Assembly (NCBI RefSeq): GCF_000739635.1
Contig: NZ_BATQ01000085.1
Span: 62,001-126,000 of the forward strand
Direction of reading: 5' to 3'
Source of the DNA: Verrucomicrobium sp. BvORR034
GTDB lineage: Bacteria; Verrucomicrobiota; Verrucomicrobiia; Verrucomicrobiales; Verrucomicrobiaceae
DNA: 64,000 nucleotides
The notes under the pieces were generated by a model, which had not been told where the DNA came from, ran no database searches, and saw nothing but the letters and a program-made list of their open reading frames with translations. The position numbers were made by a program, and so were the translations under genes. Of this stretch, positions 26,594 through 35,193 are shown in pieces. Position 1 is the first letter of the stretch. Every line of letters begins with the position of its first letter.

Positions 26594-27304
26594 TCAACAC
26601 TTCGCACTCTTCCTCTTTTTCCCGATCGCTCCCCGCGCTTCCACCTTGCGGATGTAGTCAGGAGCGGAGAACACCTGGCACTGATTGTTTCCTAAATCAG
26701 CGCTGACCGGGCCGATGGCTTCGGCATGGCGGAGGGCGGTGTCCTTGAGCGGGGCGACGAAGCTGCCCACGGCGATGACAAACTGGTTCATCTGATAGCG
26801 CGGCAAATCGGGTGCTTCATGAATCTCTCTCTCCACCCGTTTGAGCAGCGACCTCAATTCATCGAGGTCCAATTGGGTATCCGGGGTGATTGAAACCATC
26901 GCGCTTAGGGTGGCCCAACCTGCGGCGGCAATAAGAGGCTGCGGGGATTCGATCCATTGCAATGCCAGTGCATGCCCGTGAGGACTGCCAGCGGCTACGG
27001 ACGGCACCGTCGTGCCATGCAGTCCTCCTCCATAAGCCTGCTCCGCCCAGTGTTGCAGATCCTCTTTGGTCATGGCGGCATCATCGGCGATGAGGCCAGC
27101 CAGATACATCGCGTCGTAGTTGCCGGTGTCGTAGAGCTCCTTGGCGAGCTGGTAGTCTTTCTTGATGCGCTTGCGGATCTTTTGCAGTTCGGATATCGCC
27201 ACCCCATAGCAGGGCTCCTTCACGCCATGGTTCTTCATCAGCGTGCGTTTGTAGCTCTCCTTTCCGAGAGGCTTCAACTCCTCGAGGACCTGTGCGGCAT
27301 TCAT
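26594..27304 (-). CDS. AlkD-like DNA alkylation repair protein
   Basis: With the ATG at 27304 the protein starts MNAAQVLEELKPLGKESYKR, as in AlkD-type HEAT-repeat proteins. It continues HGVKEPCYGVAISELQKIRK, LAKELYDTGNYDAMYLAGLI and a series of helical repeats. The C-terminal half carries YQMNQFVIAVGSFV. Many such proteins are poorly characterised relatives of the alkylpurine glycosylase AlkD; catalytic residues cannot be assigned safely here. The C terminus ends in a basic cluster (GKKRKSAKC). Confidence 0.8.
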   Translation of the reverse strand: MNAAQVLEELKPLGKESYKRTLMKNHGVKEPCYGVAISELQKIRKRIKKDYQLAKELYDTGNYDAMYLAGLIADDAAMTKEDLQHWAEQAYGGGLHGTTVPSVAAGSPHGHALALQWIESPQPLIAAAGWATLSAMVSITPDTQLDLDELRSLLKRVEREIHEAPDLPRYQMNQFVIAVGSFVAPLKDTALRHAEAIGPVSADLGNNQCQVFSAPDYIRKVEARGAIGKKRKSAKC

Positions 27305-27603
27305 GGTGAGGCTGAGACGAGTTTGGGAGGTGAGGGCCTGATCCATTCTCCTTTGAGGAGGAGGGGCGCCGTGATCCAGGCAAACTGTCGGATGGTAGGC
27401 ATCGGTGTTTTGAGATCGGCAGGGGGGCGGACAAAACCATATTACTTAACCAGCTGGTTTTTGTCCTCAAGAATGCTGGGGGACGGGATCGCAAACCTTC
27501 CCGTAGGGGAATGCGACGGAACATTCATGGTGCGCGCGGCACGATCAGGCGTAAGAGCTTCCAGAGTTCACGTTTCCGCTGCCGATTCCGCCCCACCTGC
27601 TCC

Positions 27604-28932
27604 ATGCCCCGCAACGCCGCGCTTTTTGTCTGGTTCCGCCTGTTGTTCAACTGCCGGTTTTACTACCCGGTGTACACCATCTTGTTCCTCGATTTCGGGC
27701 TGAACCTTTCGCAGTTCGCAGCCCTGAACGTGATTTGGGCTTTGAGCATCGTGCTGCTGGAGGTGCCAAGCGGGGCGATGGCGGACATCATTGGCCGGCG
27801 CAATCTGGTGGTGCTGTCGGCAGTGCTCATGGTGGTGGAGATGACAGTGTTCGCCCTGCTGCCGGTAGGTGGGCCGTGGGTCTTCTGGGTCTTTGCCGTC
27901 AACCGGGTGCTCAGCGGTGCGGCGGAGGCGTTCTCCAGTGGGGCAGATGAGGCGCTGGCCTATGACAGCATTCCCGAAAAGGACCGGTCAACGGTCTGGC
28001 CGGCGGTCATCGGCAGGCTGAGCCGGTGGATGGCCCTGGGATTCATCGTGACCTCTCTATTGGGTGCCTATGTCTATGACGTCCACCAGATGAACCGGCT
28101 TCTTGCCTGGTTGGGGGCAGGGGAGGGCGTGCTGGCCAAGGCGGATACCATCAAGTTTCCCGTGTACCTGTGCGTCTTTACCGCTGTGGCTTGCCTGGCC
28201 GTCACTCTGGCGATGAAAGAGCCGGCTTCCAATCGGGCCAAAGAGCCCTTCTGGGCCACGGTACGAGAGAGCTGGCAAGGCATTCAACATGCGGGGGCGT
28301 GGATCTGGCGCACCCCTGAGCCCTTCCTCCTGGTGGTGTTGGGCTTCCTTCTGGACAGCACCATCCGGTTGTTTCTCACCGTTTCCAGCAACTACTACCG
28401 GCTCATTGGGATCGCCGAGGCGTCGTTTGGTGTCATCTCTGTGGCAGGCTCCGTGGCCGCCTTCTTCACCACGAGCTGGATGGAGTGGTTGGTCAAGCAT
28501 CGCTCCTCGGCCTTCAACTTCGGCGTCGTCATTGCCATGGCCCTCTGGGGCTTGGTCGTCTTGGCCATTCAGATCCCGGGGTGGTGGGGAGTCCTGGCGC
28601 TGGCTCCGTTGATCCTGGCCATCCGGTTCCTCCAGTTCTTCCAGTCGCACTATTTGAATGAGGTCACGCCGTCGTCTCATCGGGCAACCGTTCTGAGCTT
28701 CAAGGGTATGACCATCAACCTGGCTTACGGCGCGGTGACCCTGCTCTTTGGCTGGCAGACGGCGTGGCTGGCGGGACGCCTCCAGCTGCCCAATGAAGCA
28801 CCTCAAGTGTTTGGAGCAGCGCTCACATGGTGGCCATGGTATTTTGGGGCGACTTTGCTGGCCTATTCGCTCATCAGAAAGTGGCGGTTGCGACCTTCCA
28901 AAGTCCAAGCTCCATCGGACTCGCAATTCTGA
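27604..28932 (+). CDS. MFS transporter
   Basis: I choose the ATG at 27604 (MPRNAALFVWFRLLFNCRF); the frame is open upstream but the added 31 residues are highly basic. The ~442-aa protein has about 12 hydrophobic helices and the MFS loop 2-3 motif GAMADIIGRRNLVVLS. It looks like the drug/metabolite efflux type of the major facilitator superfamily, but the substrate cannot be predicted. It is divergent from the AlkD-like gene; the ~300-bp spacer (27305-27603) shows no other feature. Confidence 0.87.
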   Translation: MPRNAALFVWFRLLFNCRFYYPVYTILFLDFGLNLSQFAALNVIWALSIVLLEVPSGAMADIIGRRNLVVLSAVLMVVEMTVFALLPVGGPWVFWVFAVNRVLSGAAEAFSSGADEALAYDSIPEKDRSTVWPAVIGRLSRWMALGFIVTSLLGAYVYDVHQMNRLLAWLGAGEGVLAKADTIKFPVYLCVFTAVACLAVTLAMKEPASNRAKEPFWATVRESWQGIQHAGAWIWRTPEPFLLVVLGFLLDSTIRLFLTVSSNYYRLIGIAEASFGVISVAGSVAAFFTTSWMEWLVKHRSSAFNFGVVIAMALWGLVVLAIQIPGWWGVLALAPLILAIRFLQFFQSHYLNEVTPSSHRATVLSFKGMTINLAYGAVTLLFGWQTAWLAGRLQLPNEAPQVFGAALTWWPWYFGATLLAYSLIRKWRLRPSKVQAPSDSQF

Positions 28933-29045
28933 GTGTCAGCAGTGACCCCCTAGGGGTTGTGTTGCACCACTGTTCAAATGAGGATATATGGTATCTGCGT
29001 GGGCCTGCGAGCCAAAAATGAGTGTCCTAAATTAGTTAGAATATC

Positions 29046-29073
29046 TTGATTTTTAACGTGCTGGCTTTACACT
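29046..29073 (+). promoter_or_regulatory. candidate promoter for ddl-ftsQ-ftsA
   Basis: TTGATT (29046-29051) and TACACT (29068-29073) lie 16 bp apart, about 50 bp before the ddl start, within a locally AT-rich 192-bp spacer. Sequence match only. Confidence 0.35.
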
Positions 29074-29124
29074 CGGACCATAATTCCCAGCATTTAACCC
29101 ACAATACTGACCGGCGCGATTCCC

Positions 29125-30048
29125 ATGGCTCTAGCAAATCACAAAATCGCAGTCTTGAAAGGCGGACCAGGCTCTGAGAGGGCAGTGTCGCTGAAGTCTG
29201 CCGAGAGTGTGGTTGAGGCGTTGAAATCCCTTGGGGCAGAGGTGGTTGAAATTGATGTGACCTCCACCGACTTCACGGTGCCTGGCGATGTGGTGGTTGC
29301 GGTGAATATGATTCACGGCACCTTCGGCGAAGATGGCGAATTGCAGGCCATCCTGGAGAAGCAGGGTGTGGCCTACACCGGTGCCGGTGTGGAGACCAGC
29401 CGCGTGGCCTTCGATAAAAATCTCAGCAAGGACAAATTTGTGGCTGGTGGGGTGCCCACGCCGCAAAGCCAGATCCTCAAGCTCGATGGTGTGGATCAGC
29501 TGCGCCTCTCTCTCCCCGTGGTGGTGAAGCCGCCGCGCGAAGGCTCCAGTGTGGGCGTGCACATCGTGCACACGGATGAAGAGCTCGCCGCAGCGCTGGC
29601 CGATGCGAAGCAGTACGGCGCAGACACGCTGGTGGAAGAATTTGTGGATGGCAAGGAACTCACCGTGGGGGTGATTGGTGGCGAAGCACTGCCCATCATT
29701 CACATCGAGCCTGTGAGCGGGTTCTATGACATCAACAACAAATATCCGTGGATGTCAGGCACGGGCAAGACCAACTACCATTGCCCCGCAGATCTGGACA
29801 TCGAGACAACCCAACGGGTTCAGGAAGCTGCGCTGGCCGCGATGAAAGCGGTGGGCGTGGAAGTGTACGGTCGCGTGGATGTGATGCTGCGGAAGGACGG
29901 TCAGCCGTTCGTTCTGGAGATCAACACCATCCCCGGTATGACTGTCAGCAGTCTTTTGCCCAAGGCCGCACGCGTGGCCGGGCTGGAGTTTCCGCAATTG
30001 ATGGAGCGCATTATCGAGCTATCGCTTGAGGTGCGGAGGGCAGGCTAA
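29125..30048 (+). CDS. ddl: D-alanine--D-alanine ligase
   Basis: The 307-aa ATP-grasp enzyme joins two D-Ala for peptidoglycan precursors. Typical marks are HKIAVLKGGPGSERAVSLKS at the N terminus, MIHGTFGEDGELQAILE, the ATP-grasp loop KPPREGSSVGVHIV, LVEEFVDGKELTVGVI, and the metal-binding C-terminal PFVLEINTIPGMT. It has the short DdlB-like length. It starts the ddl-ftsQ-ftsA-ftsZ group, as in many dcw clusters. The next gene starts 20 bp downstream. Confidence 0.96.
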   Translation: MALANHKIAVLKGGPGSERAVSLKSAESVVEALKSLGAEVVEIDVTSTDFTVPGDVVVAVNMIHGTFGEDGELQAILEKQGVAYTGAGVETSRVAFDKNLSKDKFVAGGVPTPQSQILKLDGVDQLRLSLPVVVKPPREGSSVGVHIVHTDEELAAALADAKQYGADTLVEEFVDGKELTVGVIGGEALPIIHIEPVSGFYDINNKYPWMSGTGKTNYHCPADLDIETTQRVQEAALAAMKAVGVEVYGRVDVMLRKDGQPFVLEINTIPGMTVSSLLPKAARVAGLEFPQLMERIIELSLEVRRAG

Positions 30049-30067
30049 CCACCGACTTCTCATCAAC

Positions 30068-31081
30068 ATGTTCTTTGCCAAAAACACCCGACGCAAGCCT
30101 GGGGCGGCGAAAGGTAATTACGCGTTCCGTCGCCGCCGCAAGGTGGTGCGACTGGAAGTGCATCGTCTGGAATTGAATCCAGAGACGGCTGCCACACGCC
30201 GCGAATCCCGCCGCAAGACGGCGCGCCTGGGTTTCAAGCTGGCCGTGGGTCTGCTAGCTGCCATGGGCATTTTCAGCGCCGGCAAGATCGTGGTCAAGGA
30301 GGCGTTCGTGGACAACTCCCGCTTCCATCTGCAGCACTTCTCTGTGGTGACGGATGGCGAGATCACGCCATCGCAGATCGTCACTGCCACCGGGCTGCAT
30401 GAAGGCATGAACATGCTGGGCATTTCGCTCGTCCAGGTGAAGGAGCGTCTCGAGGCCATGCCTCAGGTGCGCAGCGCTAAAGTCACCCGTGGTTATCCCG
30501 GGATGATGTTCCTGGACGTCGAACAGCGTCACCCTGTGGCATGGCTGGAGTCTCCTGAGCAGAAGTTGGAGGCCAAGGTCTCCGGCTATGGCTGCCTGCT
30601 GGATGCAGAAGGAGTCGTGATTCCTAGTGGGGAGCTGACAGAATCTCGTCGCAAGCTGCCCGTTATTCGCGTAGGTCGTGTCCATCGTCTGGTGCCCGGG
30701 CAGAAAATTGAATCCGCTCCTGCACTCGCCGCGCTCACGATGCTGAAGATGCATGACAACACCCTTGCCTCCCGCACGCTGGGCGTGAAGTGGGTGGACG
30801 CGACCCGCGCTCATGTGCTAGGAGTTACCTATGATTCCCGCATCCATGTCACCCTCCCAGTGGACGGCATGGAAAAAGAGCTTGCCCGATTCGACCGAGT
30901 TCTTGCAGAATCGGAACGTCAGAAATGGCAGCTTGCCACCGTTGACCTGCTGGTTGCCCAAAACGTGCCCGTGACCCTTCGTGGAACGGCGATTGCTCCA
31001 GAGAATCTCGCACCTGAGCCTCCTTCCACTCCCGCCAAGCGCACTCCCGCCGGACGACGTACACTCGCCCGGGCGCAATAA
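30068..31081 (+). CDS. ftsQ: cell division protein FtsQ
   Basis: From the ATG at 30068 the ~337-aa protein has a basic N-terminal tail (RRKPGAAKGNYAFRRRRKVV), one membrane helix (LAVGLLAAMGIFSAGKIVV) and a periplasmic POTRA domain (FHLQHFSVVTDGEITPSQIV ... VRSAKVTRGYPGMMFLDVEQ) followed by the FtsQ/DivIB beta domain. It links early and late divisome proteins. The assignment rests on this topology and on location between ddl and ftsA. The C-terminal Pro/Thr/Ala-rich tail is not conserved. Confidence 0.88.
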   Translation: MFFAKNTRRKPGAAKGNYAFRRRRKVVRLEVHRLELNPETAATRRESRRKTARLGFKLAVGLLAAMGIFSAGKIVVKEAFVDNSRFHLQHFSVVTDGEITPSQIVTATGLHEGMNMLGISLVQVKERLEAMPQVRSAKVTRGYPGMMFLDVEQRHPVAWLESPEQKLEAKVSGYGCLLDAEGVVIPSGELTESRRKLPVIRVGRVHRLVPGQKIESAPALAALTMLKMHDNTLASRTLGVKWVDATRAHVLGVTYDSRIHVTLPVDGMEKELARFDRVLAESERQKWQLATVDLLVAQNVPVTLRGTAIAPENLAPEPPSTPAKRTPAGRRTLARAQ

Positions 31082-31122
31082 CACCCAAGATCATTTCCTA
31101 CAACCTCAACACGTTCACCACC

Positions 31123-32340
31123 ATGGCCAAGAGCACCATCTATGCAGGACTAGAGATCGGCACGTCCAAGATCTGCGTCGTTGTCGGCGAGGTGAAGAAG
31201 GACGGTGCCATCAAGATTCTGGGCGTAGGTCAGGCTCCTGCCCGTGGCATTCGCAAAGGCGAGATCACGGATTTTGACATCGCCCAGACCTGCCTCAATG
31301 ACGCCCTTCTGCGGGCGGAAGACCGCAGTGATGTGATGATCCGCAACGTCTTCCTTGGTGTGAGTGGCACGCACATTGAGAGCTTGAACCACGCTGGCGT
31401 GTACCGCCTGCCCTCCGATCAGAACACCATCACTGAGGATGACCTTGAGGATGTTCGCGAGATCGCCTGCAATGTGGATATCGCTCAGAATCACGTGTTT
31501 CTGCATCGCATTGCGCGCAAGTACAGCGTGGACGGTCAGGAGCAGGTGCGCTCCTTGATCGGGCGTCCCGCAGAGAAGCTTGAGGCTGAGTTTCACATCA
31601 TTCACGGCGTGCGCAGTCGCGTTCAGAATTCCATCCGCCTTGTCCGCCAGATCCCGCTGGAGGTGGAGGACGTGGTGTTCCTGCCTCTCGCGGCTGCCCA
31701 GGTTGTGCTTAATAAAGAGGCCAAGCAGCATGGGGCTCTCATGATCGACTTTGGCGGCGGCACTGCCGACTACGTTCTCTACATCGATGGCATGCTTACC
31801 GCCTCTGGGTGTGTGCCATTGGGTGGTGATCATATCACCAACGACATCTCCCTTTGCTTCCAGATCCCGCACGGTCGTGCAGAGCGTCTGAAGGTGGAGG
31901 AGGGGAGTGCTGTCTATGAAGACGTGGCCCCTGGCGAGATGATCCGTGTGGAGGATGAGAACGGCATGTTCGTCGGCGAGGTGGAGCGCGCCTTGCTGAA
32001 TGAAGTCATCAGCCTGCGCACGCAGGAGATTCTGGGTCAGATTCGTGACCGGTGTGAGGAGCACGTCGGCCGCCTCGGCGCGGGTGTGTATCTCACAGGC
32101 GGCGTGAGCATGATGCGTGGCATCGAGCACGTTGCGAAGGAGATCTTTGGCGTTCGCGTCACCCGTGCGGGTTCGTCCCAGATGGGTGGAGTCACCGCCA
32201 CCTATGAAAATCCCTGCTACTCGGCTCCGATCGGTTTGATCCGGTACGCGCAGCTCATGGATGCAGAAAAACCCTGGCTCTCACCTCTGGCAAAACTGGG
32301 CCGCCGGATGGCGGAGGTGTTCAGCACCTGGACTATTTAA
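31123..32340 (+). CDS. ftsA: cell division protein FtsA
   Basis: The 405-aa actin-fold ATPase anchors FtsZ to the membrane. The phosphate-1 segment IYAGLEIGTSKICVVVGEV, the phosphate-2 segment MIDFGGGTADYVLYIDG, and the adenosine motif VYLTGGVSMMRGIEHVA are all clear; the 1C domain is represented by VFLGVSGTHIESLNHAGVY. The C terminus (KLGRRMAEVFSTWTI) is a plausible membrane-targeting amphipathic helix. It lies 42 bp after ftsQ and 183 bp before ftsZ. Confidence 0.96.
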   Translation: MAKSTIYAGLEIGTSKICVVVGEVKKDGAIKILGVGQAPARGIRKGEITDFDIAQTCLNDALLRAEDRSDVMIRNVFLGVSGTHIESLNHAGVYRLPSDQNTITEDDLEDVREIACNVDIAQNHVFLHRIARKYSVDGQEQVRSLIGRPAEKLEAEFHIIHGVRSRVQNSIRLVRQIPLEVEDVVFLPLAAAQVVLNKEAKQHGALMIDFGGGTADYVLYIDGMLTASGCVPLGGDHITNDISLCFQIPHGRAERLKVEEGSAVYEDVAPGEMIRVEDENGMFVGEVERALLNEVISLRTQEILGQIRDRCEEHVGRLGAGVYLTGGVSMMRGIEHVAKEIFGVRVTRAGSSQMGGVTATYENPCYSAPIGLIRYAQLMDAEKPWLSPLAKLGRRMAEVFSTWTI

Positions 32341-32523
32341 GAAATTGCTCCTTGGGGGCGTGGAATTAGGCCCGGTATTTTTAAAATAGTATCCCTGCTT
32401 AACCTGCTGGGATTCAACTTTCTTTCCAGACTCGATTCGTCTTGGAGTTTTGCCCGGTTTGTGGTTTATGTAATCACGGCCCATAACCCCGTTTTCCAAC
32501 CCAATTTTTAACCACTCCGGCTT

Positions 32524-34593
32524 ATGGTAGAATTTGAACGCACTGACGAACGCGAACTGGCTCCCAGTATGCGCATGAAGATCTGTGTGGCTGGCGTGGG
32601 TGGCGGCGGCTTGAACGTCCTGGACCGCATCTCGCTGGATCGGATGATGGATGCAACGCTGGTCTCCATGCATACCGATGTGCGGGTGCTGGGTCATGCG
32701 ATGACGCCGGTGAAGATTCAGCTCGGCTCCGAGCGCATGCGCGGCATTGGTAGCGGCGGTGATCCGGAGAACGGCTACGCGGCGGCGATCGACACGCGCG
32801 AGCAGATCCGCGCCGCGTTGCAGGGGCATGACATGGTTTTTGTTTGTTGCGGTCTCGGCGGTGGCACCGGTTCTGGTGCAGCTCCCGTGGTGGCAGAGGT
32901 TGCCAAGGAAATCGGGGCCATGGTGTTTGTGTTTGCCACGATGCCGTTCTCCTTTGAGGGGCGCCGTCGCATCCAGCAGGCCGAGGTGGCGCTGGAGCAT
33001 CTGGGCCAGGTGGCCGATGCACTCATTCTCTTTGAGAACAACCGCATGGGCGAGCTCACGCTGCCCAAGGAAGGCATTCAAAAGGCCTTCAGCCAGGCGG
33101 ATCAGTTGATCGGTCACAGCGTGCGTGCGATCGCCACCATGGTCATGCAGCCCGGCATCGTCCGCATGGGCATTGCAGACCTCCTTACGGCGCTGCGTGG
33201 TCCCAACTCCCGCTGCTTGTTTGGCTTCGGTGAAGCGCGTGGTACGAACCGCGTGGCAGATGCCCTCAAGCGTGCGCTCAAGAGCCCGCTGGTGAACCAG
33301 GGCATGCTGCTGCAGAACGCGCGCAACCTGCTCGTGCATGTGGCAGGCGGCGAGAGCCTGACGCTGGCCGAGGTGGAAAGTTTGATGAAACAACTCGGCA
33401 AGTATGTGCCCGAGGATACGCAGATCATGTTCGGCCTTGCCGTGGAGCCCAAGCTGGGCGACATGATCTCTGTCACGCTCGTCAGCTCGCTGAGTGTGTA
33501 TGAGATGTCGCCGGACTCCGTGCTGGGGCGCACCGAGCGCTCCGCTCCTGTGGAGTCTCTGCCCGCGCTTCCTGCGGTGGAAGTGCCCGTGGCTGAGACT
33601 TACGTTGCTCCGCAGCCCCAGCCGCAACCAGCTCCGGTAGCCGCGCCTGTGCCGGTGCAGGCCGCTGAACCTGTTTACTATCAGAACGGGCAGAATGGCC
33701 AGAATGGTCATGCTCCGCAGCCTGTTGTTCAGACGGCAGTGGCTGCAGCGCCGACACCTGCGCCGGTCCAGGCACCCGCGCCTGCACCCGTGGCAGAGTT
33801 GGCTCCTCAACCCGTTTTCACAGCACCGGTGCAGGTTCAGGCACCGGCCCCACAGCCAGCTCCCCAGCCTGAACCTCAGCTCTTCCAACTAGAGTCTCCT
33901 GCTGTGGTTGAGCCTGATCTGTTCTTCATGGATGCGCCCGCACCTGCCCCGGTCCAGAATCTGGCATCGGCACCTGCGCCCGCACCTGTAGTCGTTTCGC
34001 AGCCGCAACAGGCTCCGCAGCCTCAGCCCCAAGCCGAGCCGATCAAGTCATCCTTCTTTATCGCGGACGACATGCCGGATGAAGAAGAGGTGGAGGCCCA
34101 GGCACCTGAGCCTCAAGTCAACTACTCCGCTCCTGCCGAAGTGCCGGCTGAGGAGAATGAAGACGTGCTCCGCGCAGAGGAACAGTTCTACCAGCCGCAG
34201 CCCCAGGCTCCTGTCGAGGCTCCAGCACCCGCACCGGCTCCTGCCAAGTCCTCCATTTTCTCCATCATCGAAGATGAAGAAGACGATGGGGACAGTGCTC
34301 CGGCGAACTATCCTGACACTCCCGGCGGTCATTGGTCTGACAAATATGCCAACCAGGCTCCGTCGCGTCCTGAGAGTGCTGCCACAGCGGTCGCTTCTGC
34401 CGTGGTCGCAGCGGCCCCTCAGCAGGCGGCCCCCGGAGGTCCTGGCAAGCCCGGCTCGGACTTCAAGCAGAGCACCTTTGACTTGAGCCAGGAAGAAGTC
34501 GCCCGATTCAAGGGTACGGACAAAACGATCGTGGAAGGGGAGGACCTCGACGTCCCGACCTGGATGCGGATGCGTCAAAAGCTCAAGCGATAG
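32524..34593 (+). CDS. ftsZ: divergent cell division GTPase FtsZ with long linker
   Basis: The 689-aa protein has the tubulin/FtsZ signature GGGTGSGAAP (112-121) and an opening nucleotide loop CVAGVGGGGLNVL. The core is divergent: the usual NTD reads HTD, and the T7 loop, NxDxxD in E. coli (N207, D209, D212), reads R214-M-G216-I-A-D219, so two of the three hydrolysis-activating residues are missing. After the ~330-aa core comes a ~340-residue linker rich in Pro, Gln, Ala and Val with an NGQNGQNGHA run, then a recognisable C-terminal peptide LDVPTWMRMRQKLKR that would bind FtsA. It could form filaments with reduced GTP turnover, or work with a second FtsZ elsewhere. The gene context (ftsQ-ftsA-ftsZ) supports the identity. 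Confidence 0.93.
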   Translation: MVEFERTDERELAPSMRMKICVAGVGGGGLNVLDRISLDRMMDATLVSMHTDVRVLGHAMTPVKIQLGSERMRGIGSGGDPENGYAAAIDTREQIRAALQGHDMVFVCCGLGGGTGSGAAPVVAEVAKEIGAMVFVFATMPFSFEGRRRIQQAEVALEHLGQVADALILFENNRMGELTLPKEGIQKAFSQADQLIGHSVRAIATMVMQPGIVRMGIADLLTALRGPNSRCLFGFGEARGTNRVADALKRALKSPLVNQGMLLQNARNLLVHVAGGESLTLAEVESLMKQLGKYVPEDTQIMFGLAVEPKLGDMISVTLVSSLSVYEMSPDSVLGRTERSAPVESLPALPAVEVPVAETYVAPQPQPQPAPVAAPVPVQAAEPVYYQNGQNGQNGHAPQPVVQTAVAAAPTPAPVQAPAPAPVAELAPQPVFTAPVQVQAPAPQPAPQPEPQLFQLESPAVVEPDLFFMDAPAPAPVQNLASAPAPAPVVVSQPQQAPQPQPQAEPIKSSFFIADDMPDEEEVEAQAPEPQVNYSAPAEVPAEENEDVLRAEEQFYQPQPQAPVEAPAPAPAPAKSSIFSIIEDEEDDGDSAPANYPDTPGGHWSDKYANQAPSRPESAATAVASAVVAAAPQQAAPGGPGKPGSDFKQSTFDLSQEEVARFKGTDKTIVEGEDLDVPTWMRMRQKLKR

Positions 34594-34660
34594 AATTGCC
34601 CAAAATTGAACATTTCGGCAGTGGAGATCTCTCATTTGTAGCGTATCTTGTCTTGTTGAA

Positions 34661-35059
34661 ATGAATCTTCGCGCTCTGGCCCTACTGCTCCTGTTCCTGC
34701 TCACGCAGGCAGGGTCTGTTGTAGCCGGAGCCTGCGAGAAAGCGGCCCCTGCCCAGCAGTGTCCGCATGAGTGCTGTGTCTCTGTGGCCAGCGCTGAGCC
34801 TTCGCTTCAAACGACCGGATGTGCCTGCCTGCAGAGTTCGCAGGAAAGTCAGCCTCCGGCCCAAGCTCCGGTGGTGCCTGCATCTTCCAGCCGGGATCTT
34901 GCATCCCAGCAGTCGGTGTGGCTCTACATGGCGTTGGCCGATCTCTGGCTGAGCCAGTCACCGCGTGAGTTTCATCCGGTGGAAGCGGGCCGTATGGAGG
35001 TGGTGAAGCCTCTTTATGCGGTGCCCGTTCAGGTGCTGCATTGCGCCTTTTTGATCTGA
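34661..35059 (+). CDS. small exported Cys-rich protein, copper block
   Basis: The 132-aa protein has a clear signal peptide (MNLRALALLLLFLLTQAGSV ending near VAGA). The mature N-terminal part is Cys-rich: ACEK, QCPHECCVS, GCACLQ, together with a His, suggesting soft-metal binding. No family name is known to me. It is 134 bp upstream of the copper oxidase fusion gene and on the same strand, so it is probably a periplasmic accessory for copper handling. Confidence 0.6.
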   Translation: MNLRALALLLLFLLTQAGSVVAGACEKAAPAQQCPHECCVSVASAEPSLQTTGCACLQSSQESQPPAQAPVVPASSSRDLASQQSVWLYMALADLWLSQSPREFHPVEAGRMEVVKPLYAVPVQVLHCAFLI

Positions 35060-35193
35060 GTTGTCCTCCTCCAAGGATGGATTGTGCCCTCGCTCCGCCT
35101 TGATGGCGTGTTCAGGGACGTGTGGGAGCCTCCCCCCACCTACAGCGTGCCTCGCGAAATCTCGCGCAACGCAACTCAACTCAGATTCAACTC

